Assembly (NCBI GenBank): GCA_023433445.1
Contig: JAEZCS010000057.1
Location: 1 to 30,235 of the forward strand
Direction: 5' to 3'
DNA: 30,235 bases
Source of the DNA: Pseudomonadota bacterium
GTDB lineage: Bacteria > Pseudomonadota > Alphaproteobacteria > Sphingomonadales > Sphingomonadaceae
Shown piece after piece: positions 7,207 to 15,624 of the stretch. Numbering within the stretch: position 1 is the first letter of the stretch; every line of letters begins with the position of its first letter. The notes beneath the pieces are model-generated. The model saw only the letters and a program-made list of their open reading frames with translations, did not search any database and was not told the DNA's origin. A program made the position numbers and the translations under genes.

Positions 7207-8397
7207 TTACTTCGAGATCGTGCCGACAACCCCGGCGCCGACGGTGCGGCCGCCTTCACGGATCGCGAAGCGCAGACCCGAGTCCATCGCGATCGGCGCG
7301 ATGAGCTTGATGTTCAGCTTCACGTTGTCGCCAGGCATGACCATTTCCGTGCCTTCAGGAAGGATCACTTCGCCGGTCACGTCGGTGGTGCGGAAGTAGA
7401 ACTGCGGACGGTAGTTCGCGAAGAACGGGGTATGACGACCGCCTTCTTCCTTCGACAGCACGTAGACTTCTGCGTCGAACTCGGTGTGCGGCGTAACCGA
7501 ACCGGGCTTCGCCAGAACCTGGCCACGCTCAACGTCTTCACGGCCAACACCACGAACCAGTGCACCGATGTTGTCGCCAGCTTCACCCTGATCAAGCAGC
7601 TTGCGGAACATTTCAACGCCAGTGACGGTCGTCTTGCGGGTATCGCGGATGCCGACGATTTCGACTTCTTCACCAACCTTGACGATGCCGGTTTCAACGC
7701 GGCCGGTCACGACCGTGCCGCGACCCGAGATCGAGAACACGTCTTCGATCGGCATCAGGAAGGGCTTGTCAACCGGACGCTCCGGCTGCGGGATGAACGA
7801 GTCGACGGCAGCCATCAGCTTCAGAACAGCTTCGCGACCGATTTCGTCGTTCGAACCGTCCAGAGCCTTCACGGCCGAGCCGGGGATGACGGGGATATTG
7901 TCGCCATCGAAGTCGTACGAGCTCAGCAGCTCGCGGATTTCCAGCTCAACCAGTTCCAGGATTTCCGGATCGTCAACCAGGTCGACCTTGTTCATGAACA
8001 CGACGAGCTGCGGAACGCCAACCTGCTTGGCGAGCAGGATGTGCTCGCGGGTCTGCGGCATCGGGCCGTCGGTCGCGGAAACGACGAGGATCGCGCCGTC
8101 CATCTGGGCGGCACCAGTGATCATGTTCTTCACGTAGTCAGCGTGACCCGGGCAGTCGACGTGCGCGTAGTGACGGGCTTCGGTTTCATATTCGACGTGC
8201 GCCGTCGAAATGGTGATGCCGCGCTCGCGCTCTTCGGGAGCCTTGTCGATGTTTGCGTAGTCAACGAAGGTCGCACCGCCGGTTTCAGCGAGAACCTTGG
8301 TGATCGCCGCGGTCAGCGAGGTCTTGCCATGGTCAACGTGACCGATGGTGCCGATGTTGCAGTGCGGCTTGTTCCGCTCAAACTTAGCCTTAGCCAT
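7207..8397 (-). CDS. tuf: Elongation factor Tu
   Basis: GTPase that delivers aminoacyl-tRNA to the ribosome. The 396 residues carry G1 GHVDHGKT (19-26), DCPGHADYVKNM (G3) and NKVDL (G4), then beta-barrel domains 2 and 3 ending in EGGRTVGAGVVGTISK. Length is standard, and I see no known kirromycin-resistance change at the C-terminal A375 region. The start is supported by AGGTAGG a few bases before the ATG. It follows fusA after 135 nt containing two hairpins. Confidence 0.99.
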   Translation of the reverse strand: MAKAKFERNKPHCNIGTIGHVDHGKTSLTAAITKVLAETGGATFVDYANIDKAPEERERGITISTAHVEYETEARHYAHVDCPGHADYVKNMITGAAQMDGAILVVSATDGPMPQTREHILLAKQVGVPQLVVFMNKVDLVDDPEILELVELEIRELLSSYDFDGDNIPVIPGSAVKALDGSNDEIGREAVLKLMAAVDSFIPQPERPVDKPFLMPIEDVFSISGRGTVVTGRVETGIVKVGEEVEIVGIRDTRKTTVTGVEMFRKLLDQGEAGDNIGALVRGVGREDVERGQVLAKPGSVTPHTEFDAEVYVLSKEEGGRHTPFFANYRPQFYFRTTDVTGEVILPEGTEMVMPGDNVKLNIKLIAPIAMDSGLRFAIREGGRTVGAGVVGTISK

Positions 8398-8443
8398 TTT
8401 TTCCTACCTTCTAATCAAATCAGCTTGGTCAGACCGCTCGGCC

Positions 8444-8460
8444 GCGCCTCGCGAAGGCGC
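8444..8460 (-). promoter_or_regulatory. Hairpin in the tuf leader
   Basis: On the coding strand GCGCCT (8460-8455) pairs with AGGCGC (8449-8444) around a TCGCG loop, about 47 nt before the tuf ATG. No U-tract follows. It could be a stability or processing element in the fusA-tuf spacer. No clear promoter hexamers are visible next to it. Confidence 0.4.
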
Positions 8461-8497
8461 GTCCATAGCAGCAAATTCACAGATTACCAGCCCCTAA

Positions 8498-8519
8498 CCG
8501 AGCCGTTTGCACGGCCCGG
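8498..8519 (-). promoter_or_regulatory. Hairpin just after fusA
   Basis: CCGGGCCGT (8519-8511) pairs with ACGGCTCGG (8506-8498), with one G-U wobble and a GCAA tetraloop, 13 nt after the fusA stop. GNRA loops make stable hairpins. TTAG rather than a U-run follows, so this is more likely a 3'-end protector or RNase site than a terminator. Confidence 0.45.
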
Positions 8520-8532
8520 CCAAGGAAAATCA

Positions 8533-10626
8533 TCAGGCCATCTTCGCCTTGACTTCGTCCGCCACATTCTGCGGCACTTCGTCATAGTGGGAGAAGATCA
8601 TCGAGTAGTTCGCACGGCCCTGGGTGAAGGAACGCAGCGAGTTCACATAGCCAAACATGTTGGCGAGCGGCACCATGGCTTCGACCACCTGGGCGTTGCC
8701 GCGCGTGTCAGTACCCTGGATCTGGCCACGACGGCTGTTCATGTCGCCGATCACGTCGCCCAGATATTCTTCTGGAGTGACAACTTCGACCTTCATGACC
8801 GGTTCGAGCAGGGTAATGCCCGACTTCTGAGCCGCTTCGCGCATTGCGGCACGGCCGGTGATTTCGAACGCCAGCGCCGATGAGTCGACGTCATGGTAGG
8901 CGCCGTCATAGAGCAGGATTTCGAAGTCAATGATCGGGAAGCCGATGAGCGAACCAGTGGCCGCCGTTTCGCGCATGCCCTTTTCGATCGCGGGGATATA
9001 TTCCTTGGGAATGTTACCGCCCTTGATCTCATCCTTGAAGATGATGCCAGCACCGCGCTCGCTCGGCGTCAGCTTCACCTTGATGCGGCCGAACTGGCCG
9101 GTGCCGCCCGACTGCTTCTTGTGGGTGTAGTCGATGTCGACCGGCTTCTTGAGATATTCGCGATAGGCCACCTGCGGTGCACCCACATTCGCCTCGACCT
9201 TGAACTCGCGCTTCATGCGGTCGACAAGGATTTCGAGGTGAAGTTCACCCATGCCCTTGATGATCGTCTGACCCGATTCGTGATCGGTCGTGACGCGGAA
9301 GGACGGATCTTCGGCAGCGAGACGGTTGAGCGCGACGCCCATCTTTTCCTGGTCAGCCTTGGTCTTGGGTTCCACCGACAGTTCGATAACCGGCTCAGGG
9401 AATTCCATCCGCTCCAGGATGATCGGCTGGCGCTCGGCGCACAGCGTATCACCGGTGGTGGTTTCCTTCATGCCGGCCAGCGCGACGATGTCGCCCGCAT
9501 AAGCCGCCTCGATGTCTTCACGACTGTTGGCATGCATCAGCAGCATGCGGCCGATCTTTTCCTTCTTGTCCTTGACCGAGTTCAGATAGGTGCCCTTGGT
9601 CAGGGTGCCGGAATAGATGCGCAGGAAGGTCAGCGAGCCGACGAACGGATCGTTCATGATCTTGAACGCGAGACCCGAGAAGGGCGCATCGTCCGAGGTC
9701 GGGCGGCTGTCGGGCTCTTCCGTGTTCGGGTTGATGCCCTGCACGTCCTCAATGTCGAGCGGCGAAGGCAGATAGTCGACGACCGCGTCGAGTAGCGGCT
9801 GCACACCCTTGTTCTTGAACGCCGAGCCACACAGTACGGGCACGAACGACTGATTGAGCGTACCCTTGCGGATGAGCTTCTTGAGCGTGGCGGCGTCCGG
9901 GATATTGCCTTCGAGATAGGCTTCCATCGCTTCATCGTCCTGCTCGACGGCGAGCTCGATCAGCTTTTCACGATATTCGGCGGCCTTGTCGGCCAAATCG
10001 TCCGGGATCGCTTCATAGGTGAACTCAGCACCCAGGTTCTCGTCCTTCCAGATGATCGCGCGATCATTGACGAGGTCAACCAGGCCCTTGAAATCCGATT
10101 CCGCGCCGATGGGCAGATAGAGGACAGCCGGGGTCGCGCCCAAGCGATCGATGATCGTCTGTACGCAATAGTAAAAGTTGGCGCCGGTGCGGTCGAGCTT
10201 GTTGATGAAGCACATCCGCGGCACTTTGTACTTGTCCGCCTGACGCCACACGGTTTCTGACTGAGGCTCAACGCCAGCGACGCCGTCAAACGCGGCGACT
10301 GCGCCGTCAAGCACGCGCAGCGAACGTTCGACTTCGATGGTGAAATCGACGTGACCGGGCGTGTCGATGATGTTCAGGCGATGCTCGGGGCCCTTGCCCT
10401 CTTCGGCCTTCCACACACAGGTGGTCGCAGCTGAGGTGATCGTAATGCCACGCTCCTGCTCCTGCTCCATCCAGTCCATGGTTGCGGCGCCGTCATGGAC
10501 TTCGCCGATCTTGTAGGACTTCCCGGTGTAATAAAGAATACGCTCGGTCGTGGTGGTCTTGCCGGCGTCGATGTGCGCCATGATACCGAAATTGCGATAG
10601 CGTTCGAGCGGATGGCTGCGGGCCAT
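8533..10626 (-). CDS. fusA: Elongation factor G
   Basis: Translocation GTPase that also acts in ribosome recycling. The 697 residues carry G1 AHIDAGKT (17-24), the switch region RGITITSAATT (59-69), DTPGHVDFT (G3) and NKLDR (G4). The later domains include the domain-IV block ending GQFGRIKVKLTP and a C-terminal SLRSFTQGRANYSMIFSHYD. Full length for the family. It is separated from rpsG by a 153-nt spacer with a terminator-like hairpin. Confidence 0.99.
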   Translation of the reverse strand: MARSHPLERYRNFGIMAHIDAGKTTTTERILYYTGKSYKIGEVHDGAATMDWMEQEQERGITITSAATTCVWKAEEGKGPEHRLNIIDTPGHVDFTIEVERSLRVLDGAVAAFDGVAGVEPQSETVWRQADKYKVPRMCFINKLDRTGANFYYCVQTIIDRLGATPAVLYLPIGAESDFKGLVDLVNDRAIIWKDENLGAEFTYEAIPDDLADKAAEYREKLIELAVEQDDEAMEAYLEGNIPDAATLKKLIRKGTLNQSFVPVLCGSAFKNKGVQPLLDAVVDYLPSPLDIEDVQGINPNTEEPDSRPTSDDAPFSGLAFKIMNDPFVGSLTFLRIYSGTLTKGTYLNSVKDKKEKIGRMLLMHANSREDIEAAYAGDIVALAGMKETTTGDTLCAERQPIILERMEFPEPVIELSVEPKTKADQEKMGVALNRLAAEDPSFRVTTDHESGQTIIKGMGELHLEILVDRMKREFKVEANVGAPQVAYREYLKKPVDIDYTHKKQSGGTGQFGRIKVKLTPSERGAGIIFKDEIKGGNIPKEYIPAIEKGMRETAATGSLIGFPIIDFEILLYDGAYHDVDSSALAFEITGRAAMREAAQKSGITLLEPVMKVEVVTPEEYLGDVIGDMNSRRGQIQGTDTRGNAQVVEAMVPLANMFGYVNSLRSFTQGRANYSMIFSHYDEVPQNVADEVKAKMA

Positions 10627-10694
10627 GATGCTTCTCCGTTGCCGGCGCGCCGGCGGTCAAGTGAATGAGTCTTGCGGCTGGCCCCTAAACCAAT

Positions 10695-10726
10695 CCGTCC
10701 GCCATGGGTAGCCCCACGGCGAACGG
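10695..10726 (-). promoter_or_regulatory. Near-perfect 32-nt hairpin upstream of fusA
   Basis: On the minus strand CCGT, CGCC and TGGG (10726-10713) pair in register with CCCA, GGCG and ACGG (10708-10695); the two intervening positions are wobble-compatible and the loop is GCTA. It sits about 70 nt before the fusA ATG and is not followed by a U-run. It may be a translational operator, for example for S7 as in other str operons, or a processing site. The role is inferred. Confidence 0.45.
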
Positions 10727-10749
10727 ACCGATATTCAAAACCAGAATAG

Positions 10750-10774
10750 AAAAGCGGGCACCGTAGCGCCCGCT
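10750..10774 (-). terminator. Terminator-like hairpin after rpsG
   Basis: AGCGGGC (10774-10768) pairs with GCCCGCT (10759-10753) around an 8-nt loop, followed by TTTT (10753-10750). It lies 5 nt after the rpsG stop. It would reduce fusA-tuf transcription relative to rpsL-rpsG, or act together with a separate fusA promoter that I could not identify by eye. Confidence 0.6.
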
Positions 10775-10779
10775 CGTCT

Positions 10780-11250
10780 TTACCAGCGGTAGTGCGAGAA
10801 AGCGCGGTTCGCTTCCGCCATGCGGTGCGTGTCTTCGCGCTTCTTCACGGCATTGCCGCGGTTGTTGGCGGCGTCGAGCAGTTCACCCGACAGACGGGCT
10901 GCCATGGTGGTTTCGCTGCGGTTGCGCGAAGCGGTGATCAACCAGCGGATCGCCAGCGCCTGGGCGCGCTCGGGGCGCACTTCGACGGGGACCTGGTAAG
11001 TCGCACCGCCAACGCGGCGGCTGCGGACTTCGATGCCGGGCTTCACATTGTTGAGCGCGTCATGGAACATGCCGATCGGGTCCTTCTTGGACTTCGCTTC
11101 GACAGTTTCGAGCGCCCCGTAAACGATGGACTCGGCGACGGCTTTCTTGCCGTCCTGCATGATGCTGTTCATGAACTTCGACAGAACGATATCGCCGAAC
11201 TTGGGATCGGGCAGGATAACGCGCTTTTCGGGGCGACGACGACGTGACAT
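10780..11250 (-). CDS. rpsG: 30S ribosomal protein S7 (uS7)
   Basis: Primary 16S 3'-domain binder and, in E. coli, the translational repressor of the str operon. The 156 residues begin MSRRRRPEKRVILPDPKFGD; VEVRSRRVGGATYQVPVEVR near 73-92 and ANNRGNAVKKREDTHRMAEA near 127-146 are family landmarks. Length matches E. coli S7. It lies 13 nt after rpsL. Confidence 0.98.
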   Translation of the reverse strand: MSRRRRPEKRVILPDPKFGDIVLSKFMNSIMQDGKKAVAESIVYGALETVEAKSKKDPIGMFHDALNNVKPGIEVRSRRVGGATYQVPVEVRPERAQALAIRWLITASRNRSETTMAARLSGELLDAANNRGNAVKKREDTHRMAEANRAFSHYRW

Positions 11251-11263
11251 GCTTTAGTCTCCC

Positions 11264-11635
11264 TTACTTCGGACGCTTCGCGCCGTACTTCGAACGGCTC
11301 TGCTTACGATCCTTGACGCCCTGGGTATCCAGAACGCCGCGCAGCACGTGGTAGCGCACACCGGGAAGGTCGCGTACGCGGCCGCCGCGGATCAGCACAA
11401 CGCTGTGCTCCTGAAGGTTGTGGCCTTCACCCGGAATGTAGGTGATGACTTCGCGCTGGTTAACCAGACGCACCTTCGCGACCTTACGGAGAGCCGAGTT
11501 CGGCTTTTTCGGGGTCGTCGTGTAAACACGGGTGCAAACGCCGCGCTTCTGCGGGTTCGCTTCCATTGCAGGGACCTTTGACTTGGTCTTCTGCAGCTCG
11601 CGGCCCTTGCGGACCAGCTGGTTGATTGTTGGCAT
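11264..11635 (-). CDS. rpsL: 30S ribosomal protein S12 (uS12), with Arg88
   Basis: Decoding-centre protein of the 30S subunit and a target region for streptomycin. The ATG at 11635 gives the family start MPTINQLVRKGRELQK and the standard 123 aa; an open frame extends upstream but its residues are not S12-like. TPKKPNSALRK (41-51) retains Lys43 and Lys44. The loop reads GGRVRDLPGV (84-93), so residue 88 is Arg (codon CGC, complement of 11372-11374), whereas E. coli has Lys. Substitutions at this lysine, including K-to-R, are known to confer streptomycin resistance. First gene of the str operon. Confidence 0.98.
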   Translation of the reverse strand: MPTINQLVRKGRELQKTKSKVPAMEANPQKRGVCTRVYTTTPKKPNSALRKVAKVRLVNQREVITYIPGEGHNLQEHSVVLIRGGRVRDLPGVRYHVLRGVLDTQGVKDRKQSRSKYGAKRPK

Positions 11636-11720
11636 GAAGCCCTTCACCTTTTCAGTTACTTTACCGCAAGCATTCCTGCGTTCTTCGCAGCCTGAAAAGG
11701 ACAAGCCTCCAAACAGCAAA

Positions 11721-11748
11721 GGCCCCGACGGAAGAACCGTCTGGAGCC
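11721..11748 (-). promoter_or_regulatory. Attenuator-like hairpin in the rpsL leader
   Basis: On the minus strand GGCTCC (11748-11743) pairs with GGGGCC (11726-11721), including one U-G, and GACGG with CCGTC, capped by a short loop. TTTGCTGTTT follows, an interrupted U-rich tail. It is about 85 nt before the rpsL ATG and downstream of the promoter at 11844-11872, so it lies within the 5' leader. It may attenuate or stabilise the str mRNA. Confidence 0.5.
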
Positions 11749-11843
11749 GCAAGAGCACCGGCAATGTTCAGCTCTGTTTCGCCTCACATAGCACCCACCG
11801 GGAAAACGAATCTTCACCGGTCGATTGCCGCTGGGCTGGCGCG

Positions 11844-11872
11844 CCTATAACGGCGCCGCGCTTGGCGGTCAA
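11844..11872 (-). promoter_or_regulatory. Sigma-70-type promoter of the str operon
   Basis: The minus strand carries TTGACC (11872-11867), exactly 17 nt, then TATAGG (11849-11844). It faces rpsL with a leader of about 200 nt and is the closest match to the housekeeping consensus I found in the divergent region. Transcription would begin near 11837. Confidence 0.7.
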
Positions 11873-11961
11873 GGACGGCGCAGGGCCGGCGTGCGACAGA
11901 AACGTGCCAGCGTGGTGAACGGCTTCTTAGGAGATTGATAACCGGGACAACCTATTGTTTT

Positions 11962-11977
11962 CCGGTGGCGCCACCGG
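11962..11977. promoter_or_regulatory. 16-nt perfect palindrome upstream of the GGDEF-EAL gene
   Basis: CCGGTGGCGCCACCGG is a perfect palindrome. It is immediately upstream of, and overlaps, a GGGAG that could serve as a ribosome-binding site (11975-11979). As DNA it could be an operator in the divergent rpsL/GGDEF-EAL region. As RNA it would put the Shine-Dalgarno into a hairpin. The rest of 11636-11998 holds the rpsL promoter and leader and no gene. Confidence 0.45.
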
Positions 11978-11998
11978 GAGCGCCGGCATGGACTGGCT

Positions 11999-14281
11999 GT
12001 GACCCATCTCTCTACTTTCACGGGTGAGTTTCTCAGCCGGACACAGGAAGCAGCGTTTCAAGCGGAGCGGCTTCCTGAGTCGCGCCGGAACGCCCGCACC
12101 CTCTTTATCTTTTCGGTCCTCCTCAACACGCTGTTCCTGCTGAGCGACTGGCGCTTTGTCGGTACTCCGCATTTCTGGGTCGCAGTGCCAGCACGTGTTG
12201 GGGTGGTACTATGGTCCCTCGTCTGCCTGTACCTCAGCCGCGAGTTGGATTCGTTCCAGAAGGTCGAACGGCTCTGCTGTGCTTGGCAGGTCGTGACTGC
12301 AATCGGCGTGGCGTTCCTCGTCAGTTCCCGCAGCGACATCGCGCTGTTTGTGCTGCTGATGCTGCCGCTCATTTTCTACCTCGTGGTGCCTACGAGTTTC
12401 CGGGGCAACTTCGGCGGCGGTCTGGGATGTGGTGTTGCGCTGCTCATAGGCTATCTGGCGCCCGCGCCACTTTCTGCGACCATGCCCGGGATGATCATGG
12501 CCGTGCTGATCCTGCACTGCGGCATGTGGATCACCATCGTGCGAACCAACCGGCTACAACGCCTGGCATGGACCGCCAGCCAAGCGGCAAACAACGCCAA
12601 AGCAGCGCTAGCCCGGAATGGCGAAACATTGGAGCGCATGTTCATGAGCGTGCCGATCCCGCTGCTGGTAACGCGGCAAGATGGAACGGTAGTCCGCTTC
12701 AACAATGCCGCAGCGCGCACCTTTGGTTCGGAGGATATTTCCCGGGTCCAACTGCTGGGCGAGGGATCTTCGGCGCAGGCAAACCTGCGAGAGCGGATTG
12801 CCAGCGGCGAGCCGCTCGACAATCAGGAATGCCGCATCGCCGGCAAGGATGGAGCGATCCACGACGTCCTGCTGGCCACCCGATCGATTCAGGTAGATGA
12901 CGAGGATTGTGTTCTTTCCAGTATAGTCGACATCACCGATCGTAAGGATGCGGAGCGGCATCTTGCCCATCTCGCCATGACCGACGCGCTCACAGGATTG
13001 GCCAATCGTTCCCATTTCATGGCCACCCTGGCACAGGCTGCCGGTTCGATGGGTCATGCTGGCGGCCAAATGGCCGTCGTGCTGATCGATGTCGATGAAT
13101 TCAAGCGTATCAACGATAGCGCAGGACATGATGTTGGCGACGCCCTGCTTAGCGCGGTGGCGGAAAGGCTGCGGAAAGCGGTACGGCCCGGAGATTTTGT
13201 CGCACGCATGGGGGGCGATGAATTCGCGGTCCTGTTGACGCGCCTGCGCAATGCGCCCGATCTGGAGGTGGTGCTGGCACGGATGACGGTTCAGCTTCAT
13301 CGGCCACTTGCTTATGGCAGCCGCGAGGTTGATTGCCGTGTCAGCATGGGCGTCGCGCTCTTCCCCGAACATGCAGGCGACATTGCCGAACTCATGAAGT
13401 TCGCCGACATCGCTCTTTACGAAGCGAAAAACGGTGGAAGAGGGCGCGCGTGCCTTTTCGAGCCCGGCCTGCTCGATCGCTGGCAGCGGGAGGCGCGAAT
13501 GCTGGATTGCGCACGCGATGCCCTGATCCATGCGCCGCCAGTACCATGGTATCAGCCCAAAATAGATTTATCGAGCGGCGCCATAATCGGCTTCGAGGCA
13601 CTGTTAAGATGCGTGCGGCCGGATGGCTCGGTGATCATGCCCGCAGAAATCGCGGCGGCGTTTGAACATTCGGAATTGGGCCGCACGATCAACGATCGGA
13701 TGCTTGATCGGGTGCTATCGGATTGCAGGCGCTGGCAGGATAGTGGACTGGCCATCGGTCATGTCGCCATAAATGTACCGGGCGTCGAATTGCATGACAG
13801 CAGTTTCCCGGACCGATTGCTATCGAAGCTGAAACTGATGGGCGTGCCGACCTCTGGCATCGAGCTGGAAGTGACCGAGTCGGTCTTTCTTGGCCGCAAT
13901 GCCGAAGTCGTGGAGCGCAGCCTTCACCAATTGAGCGCCGCAGGCGTTTCCATCGCACTGGACGATTTCGGAACCGGCTATGCGTCCCTTTCCCACCTCA
14001 AACAATTCCCCATCGACATCATCAAGATCGACCAGCGATTTGTCCGGGACCTCGAGACCGACCCCGACGATGCCGCAATCGTCAGAACCCTGTTGAACCT
14101 TGCCTACAGCTTGGGAATCCGCACGGTGGCCGAGGGCGTCGAGAACATCCATCAGGCAGACTATCTCCGTGCTGGAGGGTGTCACTATGCCCAAGGTTTT
14201 CATTTCGGTGCAGCGATACCCGCTGACGAAGTTCCGGCACTGATTAGCCTGTTCCCGGAGATGCAGCCGAAAAAGGCATAA
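11999..14281 (+). CDS. Membrane PAS-GGDEF-EAL cyclic-di-GMP enzyme
   Basis: Predicted inner-membrane protein that could both synthesise and degrade cyclic-di-GMP. About six hydrophobic segments span 33-181 (a MASE-like sensor). A PAS-type region follows (about 208-315, ending VDITDRKDAE), then a GGDEF domain with GGDEF at 405-409. An inhibitory-site motif RPGD (396-399) precedes GGDEF by the canonical five residues. The EAL domain keeps E533-A-L, ELEVTES, DDFGTG (655-660), KID (676-678) and AEGVE (711-715), so both active sites look intact. The start is a GTG. A four-codon frame (ATG 11987, stop TGA) overlaps it as GTGA, so coupling is possible. 760 aa. The signal sensed is unknown. Confidence 0.93.
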   Translation: MTHLSTFTGEFLSRTQEAAFQAERLPESRRNARTLFIFSVLLNTLFLLSDWRFVGTPHFWVAVPARVGVVLWSLVCLYLSRELDSFQKVERLCCAWQVVTAIGVAFLVSSRSDIALFVLLMLPLIFYLVVPTSFRGNFGGGLGCGVALLIGYLAPAPLSATMPGMIMAVLILHCGMWITIVRTNRLQRLAWTASQAANNAKAALARNGETLERMFMSVPIPLLVTRQDGTVVRFNNAAARTFGSEDISRVQLLGEGSSAQANLRERIASGEPLDNQECRIAGKDGAIHDVLLATRSIQVDDEDCVLSSIVDITDRKDAERHLAHLAMTDALTGLANRSHFMATLAQAAGSMGHAGGQMAVVLIDVDEFKRINDSAGHDVGDALLSAVAERLRKAVRPGDFVARMGGDEFAVLLTRLRNAPDLEVVLARMTVQLHRPLAYGSREVDCRVSMGVALFPEHAGDIAELMKFADIALYEAKNGGRGRACLFEPGLLDRWQREARMLDCARDALIHAPPVPWYQPKIDLSSGAIIGFEALLRCVRPDGSVIMPAEIAAAFEHSELGRTINDRMLDRVLSDCRRWQDSGLAIGHVAINVPGVELHDSSFPDRLLSKLKLMGVPTSGIELEVTESVFLGRNAEVVERSLHQLSAAGVSIALDDFGTGYASLSHLKQFPIDIIKIDQRFVRDLETDPDDAAIVRTLLNLAYSLGIRTVAEGVENIHQADYLRAGGCHYAQGFHFGAAIPADEVPALISLFPEMQPKKA

Positions 14282-14418
14282 TTTTTCTGCCCCATAGGAA
14301 CGAAGGCCGGCCGAGAACGTTTCAGCCCGTTCAGATTTCCATTCGTCACGACTCGAGGGTAGCGGATTCGCTTGCCCAAGCTCCTTTTGCTAGCGGCCCG
14401 ATTCTCCAGAGATCGAGT

Positions 14419-15603
14419 GTGGGGTCGTCATTGTTACATCGGAGTAAGCTGCGCCTGTCCGGCCTAAGGGCCAAGATTATCGATTGGGTACCTGAACGCG
14501 AAATCATCTTCGGATCGGGCGGGCAGCTAAGGTCCATACATATTAGCCGTGCCACCCAATTTGCTGGCGCAACTGCATTGCTGGCACTGCTGCTGGGGGC
14601 GATGGCTCTTGCTCTGTCAATCGCGACCACCCGCGCAGACATTGCAAATGAGCGCGCAGCGATCGGCGCGCGGAGCAAGGCCGTTGCTGCCACTGCCAGC
14701 AAAGCTGAGAGCGATCGCGAGTCGGTGGAAAAGCGTACACGCGAGCTGGAAGCGCGGCAGGACTTCATGGACGACCTCTTTCGTGCCCACTTTGGCGAGG
14801 GCGACGAAGCGCACGTAGACGCAGCGAAACAGGCGGCGGGAAGAGAAGATGCCGCGAAGGCGCGCATCGGTGCGACTGCGGATGCCCAGCGGCTGCAAGC
14901 TATCGATGTGCGGCAGCGGCGGTTCGCCGCGCTCCTAACCCATGCCGTAAAGCGCCGGGCGGACAAGACCGCGCACGCTATCCGCGGCCTCGGCCTGAAC
15001 CCGGAAACATTGGTCCGCAGCGCAGCCCGAGCACAGGGTGGTCCTTTCGTGCCGTGGCCTGAAACACAAGCCTCGATGCCGCAGGAAATGGAGCATCTCA
15101 CTGACGCTCTGGCTCGCATGGAGCTTTTGGAGGCGAGCTTGAAGACGATCCCGTCCGCGCGTCCAACCATGGCGCCGATGCAGTCAAGCTCTTATGGCTA
15201 TCGCCGCGATCCCTTCAACGGTCAGGGGGCTTTCCACGCCGGAATAGACTTTCCCGGCAAGCATGGTGAGCCAATAGTTGCCGCCGCAGCAGGCAAGGTG
15301 ACCTTTGTCGGCCAGCGCAGCGGCTATGGAAATGTAGTAGAGATTGCGCACAGCAACGGCATCATGACCCGTTACGCCCATTTGTCGGGGTTCAACACCC
15401 ATGTCGGCAGGAAAGTGGCTCAGGGTCAGAAAATCGCGCGCATGGGTTCGACCGGTCGCTCGACGGGCGACCATCTTCACTTTGAAGTCCGCATCAACGG
15501 GCAGCCTGTGAACCCGCGTCCATTCCTGCAAGCTTCCCGCAACGTCCGCGAGGTCCAGCAACTCGCGGCCGCCAGAGCCAACGGGACCCGTGACCGGGGC
15601 TAG
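14419..15603 (+). CDS. Membrane-anchored M23 (LytM-type) metallopeptidase
   Basis: Likely periplasmic peptidoglycan endopeptidase or divisome/cell-shape factor. The 394 residues show a short cytoplasmic N-terminus, one membrane span (about 47-68), an Ala/Glu/Arg-rich helical, probably coiled-coil region (72-185), and a C-terminal LytM domain (about 258-372). The zinc motifs are present: HAGID (H273, D277) and HLH (352-354), with H321 in RYAHL. The domain therefore looks catalytic rather than degenerate. The start is uncertain: GTG 14419 is used, but TTG 14431 is possible, and no strong ribosome-binding site is seen for either. It follows the GGDEF-EAL gene by 137 nt and converges on comM with a 21-nt gap. 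Confidence 0.9.
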   Translation: MGSSLLHRSKLRLSGLRAKIIDWVPEREIIFGSGGQLRSIHISRATQFAGATALLALLLGAMALALSIATTRADIANERAAIGARSKAVAATASKAESDRESVEKRTRELEARQDFMDDLFRAHFGEGDEAHVDAAKQAAGREDAAKARIGATADAQRLQAIDVRQRRFAALLTHAVKRRADKTAHAIRGLGLNPETLVRSAARAQGGPFVPWPETQASMPQEMEHLTDALARMELLEASLKTIPSARPTMAPMQSSSYGYRRDPFNGQGAFHAGIDFPGKHGEPIVAAAAGKVTFVGQRSGYGNVVEIAHSNGIMTRYAHLSGFNTHVGRKVAQGQKIARMGSTGRSTGDHLHFEVRINGQPVNPRPFLQASRNVREVQQLAAARANGTRDRG

Positions 15604-15624
15604 CTCCACTTGCGATTCACCGGA

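Noticed and set aside
7432..8883. 483-codon plus-strand open frame
   Set aside because: It lies antisense to tuf and fusA and arises from GC-rich codon bias; no domain is visible.
11636..11764. 43-codon N-terminal extension of rpsL
   Set aside because: S12 begins MPTINQLVRKG in the family; the extension overlaps the leader hairpin.
12608..13531. 307-codon minus-strand open frame
   Set aside because: It is antisense to the GGDEF-EAL gene, which has clear conserved motifs on the plus strand.
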